Below are positions 27,886 through 35,829 of a DNA stretch of 64,000 nt, piece by piece. Where the stretch lies: assembly GCA_000531095.1 (NCBI GenBank), contig HG799465.1, positions 117,266 to 181,265 of the forward strand, read 5' to 3'. The notes beneath the pieces are model-generated. The model saw nothing but the letters and a program-made list of their open reading frames with translations. It did no database searches and was not told where the DNA came from. The first letter of the stretch is position 1. Each line of letters begins with the position of its first letter. The position numbers were made by a program, and so were the translations under genes. Source of the DNA: Gemmata massiliana. Its GTDB lineage: Bacteria; Planctomycetota; Planctomycetia; Gemmatales; Gemmataceae.

Positions 27886-29439
27886 CTACGGCAACTGCAC
27901 GTTTTCCATCACGAACGGCACTTCGACGATTACGGGGCGCGGGCCGACGAGTACTAGCTTCGCGGGAGTGCCCGCGTCCTTGCGGAACGTCATATTGAGG
28001 TTCTGGATCATCATCGTTCCGTCGTCGCTGGAATCGTTGAACGCGCCGTTGTTCTGGGAAGGCATCTGCTTACCGTTCGCGTCGAACGCCTGCACGACCG
28101 GGGTTTGAGTCGCGCGCGGCGATTCGGGCCAGATGCCGCCGGGGTTGAGCCCGCGGCGCGCGTTCACGGCCCACGGCGAGGGGTGCTCCAACCGCACCTG
28201 AACGGTGACTCCCGCGTTGCCCTTCGGCTCACCTATGGACACCACCGTCAAGCGCGTTTGCCCCGCCCCCTCGAACGCCACTCCTGTATTCTTTGCCAGA
28301 TCCGTGATCGTGATGAGGTTCTGATTCGGCATCTGAATCTCGCCGAGTACGTGCCCCTCCATGCGCTTGATGCTGCGAGCGGTAGGTGTGCCGAGTTTCA
28401 GCGGCACGCTCACCATGCGCGGGTTCGCAATCGTTTCAGCCGGGATCGGCATCCCCGTCCGCGGATCGAACCGACCTCCGAACCCGCCCCCGAATCCCCC
28501 ACCCACGAACACCGCCCCTCCGCCCCACGCGGCAACGCCCTCGAACTCCCCCCCCTGCGCGACCGGCCTCGCACTCCCGGCCCCGCCCAGGCGCCCGGCG
28601 TCATCAACGAGCTTGTGAACCTTCACCCCGACCACGTCCTGCCAGTTCAGGCCCGGGAGCGGCGCGACGTCGAAGCACAGGGTCGTTTCGCCCGTACCGA
28701 GCGTGACGCGGTGCCCGGAAAATGTTCGCGGCATCACGAGCACGCGAACGGCCGAGTCGCGGGCACCCGGCAGGCGCTCACCCCTACCGTCGATCAGCAC
28801 GATGGGTACCGCGTCCGGGAGCGGGACCGTGGGCGGCGGGACGTACACCCGGCGCCCGTGCGGTTGCTGTTTGGGTACGGCGAGTTCGAGCCGGTGCGCT
28901 TCGCACAACCCGGCCGCGGCGCAGAACTGTTCGAGCGCCTCCCACACCGGAACCTCGCCCGCGGTCACACACGTGACCTTCCGGAGCGGGTCCGCGATTC
29001 GGGCCGGGTCGAGCGCAAGGTTCAGCTTGGTGCGCGTTTTCAGGTCGTTGATCGCGCTGCCGAGCGGCATGTCGCGGTACGCGAGCGCGATTTTCTTCGG
29101 CACCAGCATTTTGCTGCTGTCCGAGCGGCGCTCGAGTTTGAAGAGAATAACGGCCGCGCGCTGGCGCACTTCGGGGTTATCCGATTTGCCCGCGTCGCGC
29201 AATGGGGCGATCGCCTCTGCTCCGGCTTTCTCCAGTTCCGAAACGGCCGATTCGCGGTCGCGGAAATCTTCGGCCCCGAGGCGTGCGATCAGTTGTGCGA
29301 TCCGCGATTGAGTAGCGGCCGCGGGCACTGGCGCCGATACGCTCGTTCCTGGCGCCGCTGGTGCGGGTGCTGGAGGATTCCCGCCAACCGAGCCGATGGC
29401 CAGCCCGCACGTCCCGATCGCCGCGAACAGCCGCCTCAT
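27886..29439 (-). CDS. exported HEAT-repeat protein of planctomycete type
   Basis: 517 residues from the ATG at 29439, preceded by AAGGGG. Signal peptide MRRLFAAIGTCGLAIGSVGG, Pro/Ala linker, then helical repeats (IAQLIARLGAEDFRDRESAV, GAEAIAPLRDAGKSDNPEVR) typical of the HEAT-like lead-in seen in planctomycete exported proteins. A beta-rich middle and a Gly-rich patch (VFVGGGFGGGFGGRFDP) follow. The C-terminus (VVEVPFVMENVQLP) repeats the form of the middle domain. Function unknown. The region before the ATG is not coding. Confidence 0.8.
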   Translation of the reverse strand: MRRLFAAIGTCGLAIGSVGGNPPAPAPAAPGTSVSAPVPAAATQSRIAQLIARLGAEDFRDRESAVSELEKAGAEAIAPLRDAGKSDNPEVRQRAAVILFKLERRSDSSKMLVPKKIALAYRDMPLGSAINDLKTRTKLNLALDPARIADPLRKVTCVTAGEVPVWEALEQFCAAAGLCEAHRLELAVPKQQPHGRRVYVPPPTVPLPDAVPIVLIDGRGERLPGARDSAVRVLVMPRTFSGHRVTLGTGETTLCFDVAPLPGLNWQDVVGVKVHKLVDDAGRLGGAGSARPVAQGGEFEGVAAWGGGAVFVGGGFGGGFGGRFDPRTGMPIPAETIANPRMVSVPLKLGTPTARSIKRMEGHVLGEIQMPNQNLITITDLAKNTGVAFEGAGQTRLTVVSIGEPKGNAGVTVQVRLEHPSPWAVNARRGLNPGGIWPESPRATQTPVVQAFDANGKQMPSQNNGAFNDSSDDGTMMIQNLNMTFRKDAGTPAKLVLVGPRPVIVEVPFVMENVQLP

Positions 29440-29841
29440 GTTGTGCCCCTTCAAGATGTGGAGAAGCGACTCAATACTACCCGCGGAGTCAAGCCGTTCG
29501 CAACCGGCCAGACCGCGCGAGTTACGATTCGTGTGAACCGGTGACACGTGTGCGGCCGGGCGCGGCGCGAGCGATTATTACGCCCCAAGTCCCCTGCTCC
29601 GCCCCTCCGCCTCTCATCTTCTCCAGCCGCAATCATGACGCCCGCCCCGTCGATGTCCAACTCGCGAACCGACTCGTGCGCTGGCGCCGCCCGGTGCGCA
29701 CTGGCCGGAACCGACGCGACCGCTACAATTTGTACTCCTACACGCCCGGCACAAAATCCGGCTGATGCGCGACGCGACCGCGTCGGGTGCAGGCCGGCCG
29801 GGGTGAACATGAGCCGCTGCGTGCGGCCGAAAGGTGTTTCG
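29440..29841. other. intergenic region ahead of rplC
   Basis: 402 bp between divergent genes. Only the AAAGGTG ribosome site of rplC stands out; no repeat or gene is seen. Confidence 0.5.
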
Positions 29842-30762
29842 ATGTCTCTCGGGTTGATTGGCTACAAAGTCGGGATGACGCAGATTTTCACGGCCGAAGG
29901 TAAGGCCGAACCGGTCACGGTGCTGCAACTCGGGCCGTGCCCCGTGCTCCAGATCAAGTACCCCACCGCCCAGAGCGAGCGCACGGGCACCGTCCGGAAG
30001 GACGGCTACACCGCGGTGCAACTCGGGTTCAAGGACAAGAAGCGCAAGAGCGCGACCCGCCCGGAACAGGGCCACGTCGCCGCCGCGCTGAAGTCGAAGC
30101 GCAAGGACGTGCGCCAGAAGGCCGGCGTGGTGCTGCCCCCGAAGGCGGACTGCGAGCCGCAGCGCGTGATCCGCGAGTTCCGCCTCGACGTGGGCGGCGC
30201 GTTCGTGGACACCGCCTCGGTGAAGGCCGGCCCCGCCGAAGCGACCTTCAAGGTCGAGCGCATCAAGGTGAGCGGCGAGGGCGCGACCAAAAAGTTCGAG
30301 GCGTACAGCGAAGAAATGACGGTGAAGGTCGGCGACAAGCTGACCATCGATCAGGTGTTCAAGGACGTGCTCGCGGTGGACGTGATCGGCACCACGAAGG
30401 GCCGCGGGTACTCGGGCGTTATGAAGCGCCACAACTTCGACGGTATGCCGGCCGCGCACGGCTCGAAGAAGAACCACCGGCAGCCCGGTTCGACGTCGTC
30501 GCTCGCCAGCAACCGTGGTAGCGGCCGCCCGAAGAAGGGCCGCAACCTGGCCGGTCAGTACGGGAACGAGCGGGTCACGATCCGCAACCTGACCATCGTG
30601 AAGGTGGACACGGAGAACAACCTGCTGCTGATCCGCGGCGGCATCCCGGGGTTCCCGGGCGCGGTCGTTCAGGTCCGCCCGACGAACAAGGTCGGCCCCG
30701 GCTCGCCGAAGGCCAAGACCAAGCAGCGCGAGGCCCCCGCGGTCGCGGCCAAGAAGAAGTAA
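29842..30762 (+). CDS. rplC: 50S ribosomal protein L3, enlarged
   Basis: 306 residues against ~210 in Escherichia coli. The N-terminus SLGLIGYKVGMTQIFTAEGK and the central GRGYSGVMKRHNF, GSTSSLASNRGSGRPKKGRN and GQYGNERVTIRNL are canonical; the last loop reaches the peptidyl-transferase centre. The extra length lies mainly between the N-terminal strands and the GRGYSG segment (KSKRKDVRQKAGVVLPPKAD and onwards), plus a Lys/Ala tail. ATG at 29842 is chosen because L3 similarity starts there; it has AAAGGTG six bases upstream. Normally the second gene of the S10 operon, here it stands alone: the next rightward gene is unrelated. Confidence 0.96.
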   Translation: MSLGLIGYKVGMTQIFTAEGKAEPVTVLQLGPCPVLQIKYPTAQSERTGTVRKDGYTAVQLGFKDKKRKSATRPEQGHVAAALKSKRKDVRQKAGVVLPPKADCEPQRVIREFRLDVGGAFVDTASVKAGPAEATFKVERIKVSGEGATKKFEAYSEEMTVKVGDKLTIDQVFKDVLAVDVIGTTKGRGYSGVMKRHNFDGMPAAHGSKKNHRQPGSTSSLASNRGSGRPKKGRNLAGQYGNERVTIRNLTIVKVDTENNLLLIRGGIPGFPGAVVQVRPTNKVGPGSPKAKTKQREAPAVAAKKK

Positions 30763-30780
30763 CCCACCGCTAACGTGCAA

Positions 30781-30814
30781 CACGACGCCCACCCGCAAAC
30801 GGGTGGGCGTCGTG
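30781..30814 (+). terminator. hairpin terminator after rplC
   Basis: A perfect 15-bp stem (CACGACGCCCACCCG with 30800-30814) and a 4-base loop begin 18 bp after the rplC stop. TTTATGGG follows. This confirms rplC ends its transcript. Confidence 0.8.
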
Positions 30815-30931
30815 CGTTTATGGGATTATCAAGCACGCGAATCGGTGCAGTGACTGATTCCACTTCAGGTCGAGATGCGTCACATCTCAAGCAGTGACAC
30901 CAAGCTGTTGAGTTCTCGTGGTTGCGCAACT

Positions 30932-31241
30932 GCACCCGCTCGTTAGCACGCGCGGTTCGTCTAAGCGCCAAGGCGAACGGCCGCTGTAAGCCGGCCGGTG
31001 AGTGGCTCGATGCCACTACAGAACACATTTGGCGCCCTTGTTCGTAAGGGCGCCGGGGCACCGCGCGGTTGGTGAACCCCGCCCGCAAGGGCGGCGGGTT
31101 GTTTGATCCAACCGCATTCGGGCGCTCCTTGTACTCCCGCTCGGGCTTACACCCGCCGCCCTTGCGGGCGGGGTTCACCAACAACCGCACAACAACCGGT
31201 CACCGCAGATTCCACCGGCCGGCTCACACCGGCCGTTCGCG
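30932..31241. repeat. long palindromic repeat, copy A
   Basis: About 310 bp. The core has perfect 29-bp arms at 31071-31099 and 31151-31179 (GGTGAACCCCGCCCGCAAGG...). Outside these lie ACTACAGAACACATTTGG and outer ends resembling the short palindromes (CACCCGCTCGTTAGCACG). Copy B at 35031-35358 is the same sequence in the opposite orientation, with few differences in the core. No open frame of note; it resembles a miniature inverted-repeat element. Confidence 0.85.
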
Positions 31242-31423
31242 CGTGAGTGAAACCTCCATTCACCATCCCAGGTATTCAGAGAGCGGGCGCCGAAATCGGT
31301 TTGTAACAACAGCAGATGTGAGCCGCGAATTGCGTTAGCGCGGGCTTACTGCCAGGGTAAAATAATTCGTGTTGCGAAACGAATGTATTAAGGACGGTGT
31401 CTCCACAACATGGAGGATCTGTC

Positions 31424-32590
31424 GTGTACAGAGAGTCTAATACACCTCATGTTCTAGTGTACTATGGTGTCGGCCCGCAACGGCAGCCAGAACAAAAAAA
31501 TGAACAAAATATAGATAAACATTATAGCCAATTGATCGACTGGCTTGGCAGCAAGGACTCGCCAAAGCACAGCGAACTATTGGATCGAATCAAAGAAGAT
31601 CAAGATAAATTACCCAACGCCATTGCGAGTGATGAAAAGGCAATCGCGGAAGGGCTCAGTTACGGACCGAAACAATTCGTTGGAACAGTAGTCTTTACCG
31701 ACAAATATGCACGGGAAGGCTACGCGCTGGCGCACCGTAGGGGTGCCTCGGAGCGCCGAATCCCGCTAGCGGTGCCGCCCGCAACACTAAACGCAGAACG
31801 GGCGCACCCGCTTTTACGTCCCCAAGTGTTCTCCAACGCGCTCAAAGTCGCGACCGACTTCGCAGCCGAAAGCGGGTCGTCGATTGTTTTGATCGTCAAA
31901 TCTCACGGCGACCAGAACCTCGCACTGACCGGTCTGATGGCCGAGTTGCTTGAAGCTCGCTCTAGTGAGGAACTGTTTTGGGCGCTAGATGCGTGCCAAC
32001 CCAATGCGCCCGTTGTAGCAGAACAAAGAGCCCTGGGGGTGCATAATCTGGGGCATGCGTTTCTGGGTCGGCGTTTCTTAGGGCACGTGCAGTTAGGCCG
32101 ATACTTCTTGGGGCAAAACGAGTTAGGGCACTCGTTCCTGGGCCGATACTTCTTGGGGCTTAATCATTTAGGGCACAATCACCTCGACCGAACCTTTCTG
32201 GGGCAACGGCATCTGGGTCAGCGATTCCTGGGGCACCGGTTTCTGGGGCGAATCTTACTCGGTCACGAACTTGGCCGCGCGCTTCTACTCGGCAAATACC
32301 GTAACGGAGTGGGCACGTCCAAGTGGGAATTCGCCACGCGGCTGAAAGCGGCCTGCAAGCGTGGGCGGATCGAGATGGTCGCGATCGAAGCATGTGACGC
32401 GCGCCTTCCCGATCCGATCGTGCGGCACTTGCCCTCCACGCTCCGGGTGCTCACGCTGACCGAACCGCAATCGTACACGAATGTCAACTATCCGGCCGCA
32501 TTTGACCGGATGCGTCATGGCAATCAGTCGCTCCCGGATGCGCTGACAGACGTACTGTCGGAAAACGGGCTGTTCCAAAGACAACGGTGA
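31424..32590 (+). CDS. caspase-like protein with an internal LG pentapeptide-repeat block (unrecognised family)
   Basis: 388 residues from the GTG at 31424, seven bases after GGAGG; a GTG at 31397 in the same frame lacks a good site. Residues 10-20 (HVLVYYGVGPQ) and 85-95 (FVGTVVFTDK) look like core strands. SSIVLIVKSHGDQNLAL puts a His-Gly at 161-162 after a hydrophobic strand, and IEMVAIEACDA puts a Cys at 324 after another, the His...Cys order of clan-CD (caspase/clostripain/CHAT) peptidases; LRVLTLTEP would be the next strand. Between them, residues ~204-292 are some 17 tandem 5-residue units of the form LGxxF (LGHAF, LGRRF, LGRYF, LGHRF). The first third is AT-richer than its neighbours. 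The clan-CD reading is inference; the repeats are directly seen. It is flanked by inverted copies of the ~320-bp repeat. Confidence 0.75.
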   Translation: MYRESNTPHVLVYYGVGPQRQPEQKNEQNIDKHYSQLIDWLGSKDSPKHSELLDRIKEDQDKLPNAIASDEKAIAEGLSYGPKQFVGTVVFTDKYAREGYALAHRRGASERRIPLAVPPATLNAERAHPLLRPQVFSNALKVATDFAAESGSSIVLIVKSHGDQNLALTGLMAELLEARSSEELFWALDACQPNAPVVAEQRALGVHNLGHAFLGRRFLGHVQLGRYFLGQNELGHSFLGRYFLGLNHLGHNHLDRTFLGQRHLGQRFLGHRFLGRILLGHELGRALLLGKYRNGVGTSKWEFATRLKAACKRGRIEMVAIEACDARLPDPIVRHLPSTLRVLTLTEPQSYTNVNYPAAFDRMRHGNQSLPDALTDVLSENGLFQRQR

Positions 32591-32610
32591 GCACGCGAAC
32601 GGCGCCGGGC

Positions 32611-33195
32611 CTACTTCTTCGCCCGCGCGCCTTCGAGCAGCTTTACGACGTCCTTCGCCCCCTGCGTGCGGGCCAACGAGAGCGGCGTGTTGCCGGCCGC
32701 GTCCGCCGCGTCGGGCTTCGCCCCAGCGCCCAACAGGTACTCGACCATCTCAGTCCGCCCCGTCAGGGCCGCGAGCATCAGCGGCGTCTTACCCGTTTCA
32801 CTCGCGCCGTTTACGTCCGCTCCAGCCGTGACCAGCAACTTCGCGAGCGGCACGCTCCCCTTAAACGCCGCTCCGTCCAGCGCGGTGAACCCCATCTTGT
32901 TGCGGTGCCCCAACCCGGGTTTCGGCTGCTTCAAGACGACTTCGACCGCATCGGCATGCCCGTAGTAGGTCGCGAGAATCAGCAGCGTGTCGCCGCGGGT
33001 ATTCGCCTCGTCCGCGGGGAACCCGGCGGCGAAATACTCCTTGAGCGTCTTGGCGTCCCCCTCGCGTGCAGCCCGGAACGCGAGTTCCTTGAGCTTGGCG
33101 CGCGTCGCATCGTCGAGCACGACCGGGGCGGCAGGTGCGGAAGGAGGCGCAGACGAAGCAGTGAGCGCGGTCAACAGAATCAGAGACGCGAACAT
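32611..33195 (-). CDS. exported ankyrin-repeat protein next to catalase
   Basis: 194 residues with signal peptide MFASLILLTALTASSAPPSA. Four ankyrin repeats follow: RGDTLLILATYYGHADAVEV, MGFTALDGAAFKGSVPLAKL, TGKTPLMLAALTGRTEMVEY and AGNTPLSLARTQGAKDVVKL, each with the x-G-x-T-x-L-x-x-A-A pattern. It follows the catalase gene by 95 bp on the same strand. In Pseudomonas aeruginosa, the exported ankyrin protein AnkB is encoded beside katB and is needed for full catalase activity, so a partner role is likely here. Convergent with the LG-repeat gene (20 bp between stops). Confidence 0.9.
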   Translation of the reverse strand: MFASLILLTALTASSAPPSAPAAPVVLDDATRAKLKELAFRAAREGDAKTLKEYFAAGFPADEANTRGDTLLILATYYGHADAVEVVLKQPKPGLGHRNKMGFTALDGAAFKGSVPLAKLLVTAGADVNGASETGKTPLMLAALTGRTEMVEYLLGAGAKPDAADAAGNTPLSLARTQGAKDVVKLLEGARAKK

Positions 33196-33290
33196 GGATC
33201 GGTCCTCGGGTATGGGAACACGAATTGTGCGGTTCGTACCCGGGGTTGAAACCCCGGGTGTGGTCTCGGCCCGCCGGCGCGGGTGGTGCG

Positions 33291-34880
33291 CTACTTCACA
33301 GCCAGCGTCTTCGCGATCGTTTCGACGTCGGAGACTTCGACCCCGACCGCCTTGGCCAACCGGGTGCCGTAGTCGACGTCGGCCGCGTAGAAGTGGGCCA
33401 GCACCTTCTTCTTCACGTCCGCGTTCTTCACTTGGCCCAGATCGCCCGCGAGGTTCTTAATCAGGTTCGTTTTCTCGGTATCGGTGAACGACCGGTACAG
33501 TTCGCCCGCTTGCCGGAAGTTCAGTTCCTTGGCGATCGGCTGTTGCTGAACGGTACCGCTGAGCGGGAGCTTGCTGTACTCGGCCGACGCGGTATCGCGG
33601 CGCCCGCCGACCGCGCTCGGCTCGTAATTCACGTCGCTCGCCGTGTGGCCGAAGTTCATGGCCCCGGCCTGATTGTTATTCGCCACCGGCGCGAGCGGCC
33701 GGTTCACGGGCAGCATCAGGTAGTTGGTGCCGACGCGGTACCGCTGGGTGTCCGGGTAGCTGAACAGCCGCCCCTGGAGCAGCCGGTCCTCGCTCGGTTC
33801 GATCCCCGGAACCACCATGCCCGGTGCGAACGCGGCCTGTTCGGTGAACTCAAAGAAATTGTCCGGCACCTTATTCAGCGTCAGCGTGCCGAACGTCACC
33901 TCCGGCACCCCGGTCCACACCTTCGTCGCGTCGAGCGGATCAAAATCGAACTTGCCCAAGTCCTTCGGGTCGAGCATTTGAACGCACAGATCCCAAGCCG
34001 GGAAGTTCCCGGCCCGGATGTTTTCGTACAGGTCTTCCGTGTGCCCGCTGTGGTTCTTGGCGCTGGCGGTCGCCGCTTCTTCCGCGGTCGCGGGCTTGTG
34101 GCCCTGCTTCGAGCGCCAGTGGAACTTCACGTAGGTCACCTCACCTCGCGCGCTCACCAGTTTGAATGAGTGAACGCCGAACCCGTCCATCTGCCGCAAA
34201 TTCGTCGGCGTGCCCTGATCGCTGTACACGAACGTGAGCATGTGCGTCGATTCGGGCAGGTGGCTGAAGAAATCGAAGAACCGATTGGGGTCTTGCTGAT
34301 TCGTGACCGGGCTGGGTTTGAGGCTGTGAACCATGTCTGGGAACTTCATCGCGTCGCGAATAAAGAACACAGGCAGGTTGTTGCCCACCAAGTCCCAGTT
34401 GCCCTCCTCGGTGTAGAACTTCACGGCGAACCCGCGCGGGTCGCGGAGTTGCTCGGGCGAGCCGCCCGGGTGAATCACGGTACTGAACCGGAGGAACACC
34501 GGAGTCTTCTTCCCCTTCTCGGCGAACAGCTTGGCCTTCGTGTGTTGCGAGAAGTCCCCGGCGCTCACGAACTCGCCGTGCGCCCCGACCCCGCGGGCGT
34601 GGACCACGCGCTCCGGGATGCGCTCGCGGTCGAACCGCGCGAGTTTCTGGATGAGGTGGAAGTTGTCCAGCGTGACCGGGCCGTTCGGCCCCGCCGTGCG
34701 GCTGTTCTGGTTGTTACCGACCGGCTGCCCACCGTCCTCGGTGAGCGGGCGCGGCTGAGAGACGGGTGCGGCGGGGTCGGGTGTGCCCGGGGCAGGCGCG
34801 GGCGGTTGGGCCTGAGAATACGCCACCGCGCCGACGAGGGCGACAGCGAGGGCCGGGCGGAAAACACGTGCGACGGACAT
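33291..34880 (-). CDS. exported monofunctional haem catalase
   Basis: 529 residues from the ATG at 34880, five bases after GGAGG (a GTG two codons upstream is the alternative). Signal peptide MSVARVFRPALAVALVGAVA, Pro-rich linker, then the catalase core. Distal His94 is in RVVHARGVGAHGEF, the distal Asn lies in GNNLPVFFIRDAMKFPD, and the proximal haem-ligand Tyr is in RLFSYPDTQRYRVGTNYLML. It dismutates hydrogen peroxide. The signal peptide places it in the periplasm, where haem must be added after or during export. Downstream is the ankyrin partner. No OxyR-like site was recognised. Confidence 0.95.
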   Translation of the reverse strand: MSVARVFRPALAVALVGAVAYSQAQPPAPAPGTPDPAAPVSQPRPLTEDGGQPVGNNQNSRTAGPNGPVTLDNFHLIQKLARFDRERIPERVVHARGVGAHGEFVSAGDFSQHTKAKLFAEKGKKTPVFLRFSTVIHPGGSPEQLRDPRGFAVKFYTEEGNWDLVGNNLPVFFIRDAMKFPDMVHSLKPSPVTNQQDPNRFFDFFSHLPESTHMLTFVYSDQGTPTNLRQMDGFGVHSFKLVSARGEVTYVKFHWRSKQGHKPATAEEAATASAKNHSGHTEDLYENIRAGNFPAWDLCVQMLDPKDLGKFDFDPLDATKVWTGVPEVTFGTLTLNKVPDNFFEFTEQAAFAPGMVVPGIEPSEDRLLQGRLFSYPDTQRYRVGTNYLMLPVNRPLAPVANNNQAGAMNFGHTASDVNYEPSAVGGRRDTASAEYSKLPLSGTVQQQPIAKELNFRQAGELYRSFTDTEKTNLIKNLAGDLGQVKNADVKKKVLAHFYAADVDYGTRLAKAVGVEVSDVETIAKTLAVK

Positions 34881-35030
34881 GAGCACCTCCGGGGTAAGGG
34901 ACCGGGTCGAACGACCTCTTCACCCAGAATAGCCGCGCACGAAACAAGTTAAACCCGATCCAACCATCGTTATCCATCGCCATTACCAATTGAAAATCAC
35001 GCCGCACGCAACGAGTGCCACACGGGATGG

Positions 35031-35358
35031 TCCACCCGTTCGTTGGCACGCGGTTCACCAAGACTGAGGCGAACGGCCGGTGGAACCCGCGGTGACCGGT
35101 TGTTGTGCGCGGTTGGTGAACCCCGCCCGCAAGGGCGGCGGGTGTAAGCCCGAGCGGGAGTACAAGGAGCGCCCGAATGCGGGTGGATCAAACAACCCGC
35201 CGCCCTTGCGGGCGGGGTTCACCAACCGCGCGGTACCCCGGCGCCCTTACGAAAGGGCCAAATGTGTTCTGTAGTGGCTTCGAGCTGCCTACCGGCCGGC
35301 TCACACCGACCGTTCGCCTCGAGTCTTGTCGCACCTCGCGTGCCGAAGGGCGGGTGGA
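35031..35358. repeat. long palindromic repeat, copy B (inverted relative to copy A)
   Basis: Perfect 29-bp arms at 35115-35143 and 35195-35223, identical to those of copy A. Reversed, it matches copy A almost base for base from ACTACAGAACACATTTGG through the two arms to AACAACCGGTCACCGC, and more loosely to the outer ends (CCACCCGTTCGTTGGCACG). Confidence 0.85.
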
Positions 35359-35648
35359 ATTACGCATTTGAATCCTGTCGATCCTGTTAATCCTGTCAAA
35401 AAACGCTTCTTAACCGAGTCACATATCACTGGCCAACACATCACTGACACAAACGAGCAAAATCGAAACAAATTGAACGCATGACCAGACACTTGGCCGG
35501 CGTATAATGGGGAACCTGACGGGCCAGTACGCAAGCACAGGGTAAAAGCGAAGTGATCGCACGCGGAATTTGCCAGAATACGGTTTCTCACAAGATACTA
35601 CCACCGAAATAGTTACGATGAATACGCACCACTTTACGGCCCCAGAAT

Positions 35649-35664
35649 GTTAGCAATTGTTAGC
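35649..35664. repeat. tandem GTTAGC motif
   Basis: GTTAGCAATTGTTAGC, 165 bp upstream of the GH16 start; identical in form to the copy at 51847. Confidence 0.55.
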
Positions 35665-35829
35665 CGTTATTAACGGGCGCCCGAGTTCACGAGTTGCGGC
35701 GCCCAGATTCTCGTAAGACGCGGTCGCGTGTCGGAACCGGGGACATACAAACACCTGTGAATGAAACGCGATAGGCGCCGGTTCGTCGTGAGTCGGGCGC
35801 GGGCGTTTCTCAACAGGAGTGCTCTCCCA

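Larger units (their letters stand above)
34881..35829. other. intergenic region with copy B repeat and motifs
   Basis: 949 bp. Besides copy B (35031-35358) there is a three-fold ATCCTGTTA-like direct repeat at ~35373-35398 (period 9), an AT-rich stretch, and the tandem motif at 35649. No gene is supported. Confidence 0.6.

Noticed and set aside
31900..32305. The repeated block in the LG-repeat gene as a CRISPR array
   Set aside because: Units are 15 nt with no spacers and stay in codon phase; they encode protein repeats.
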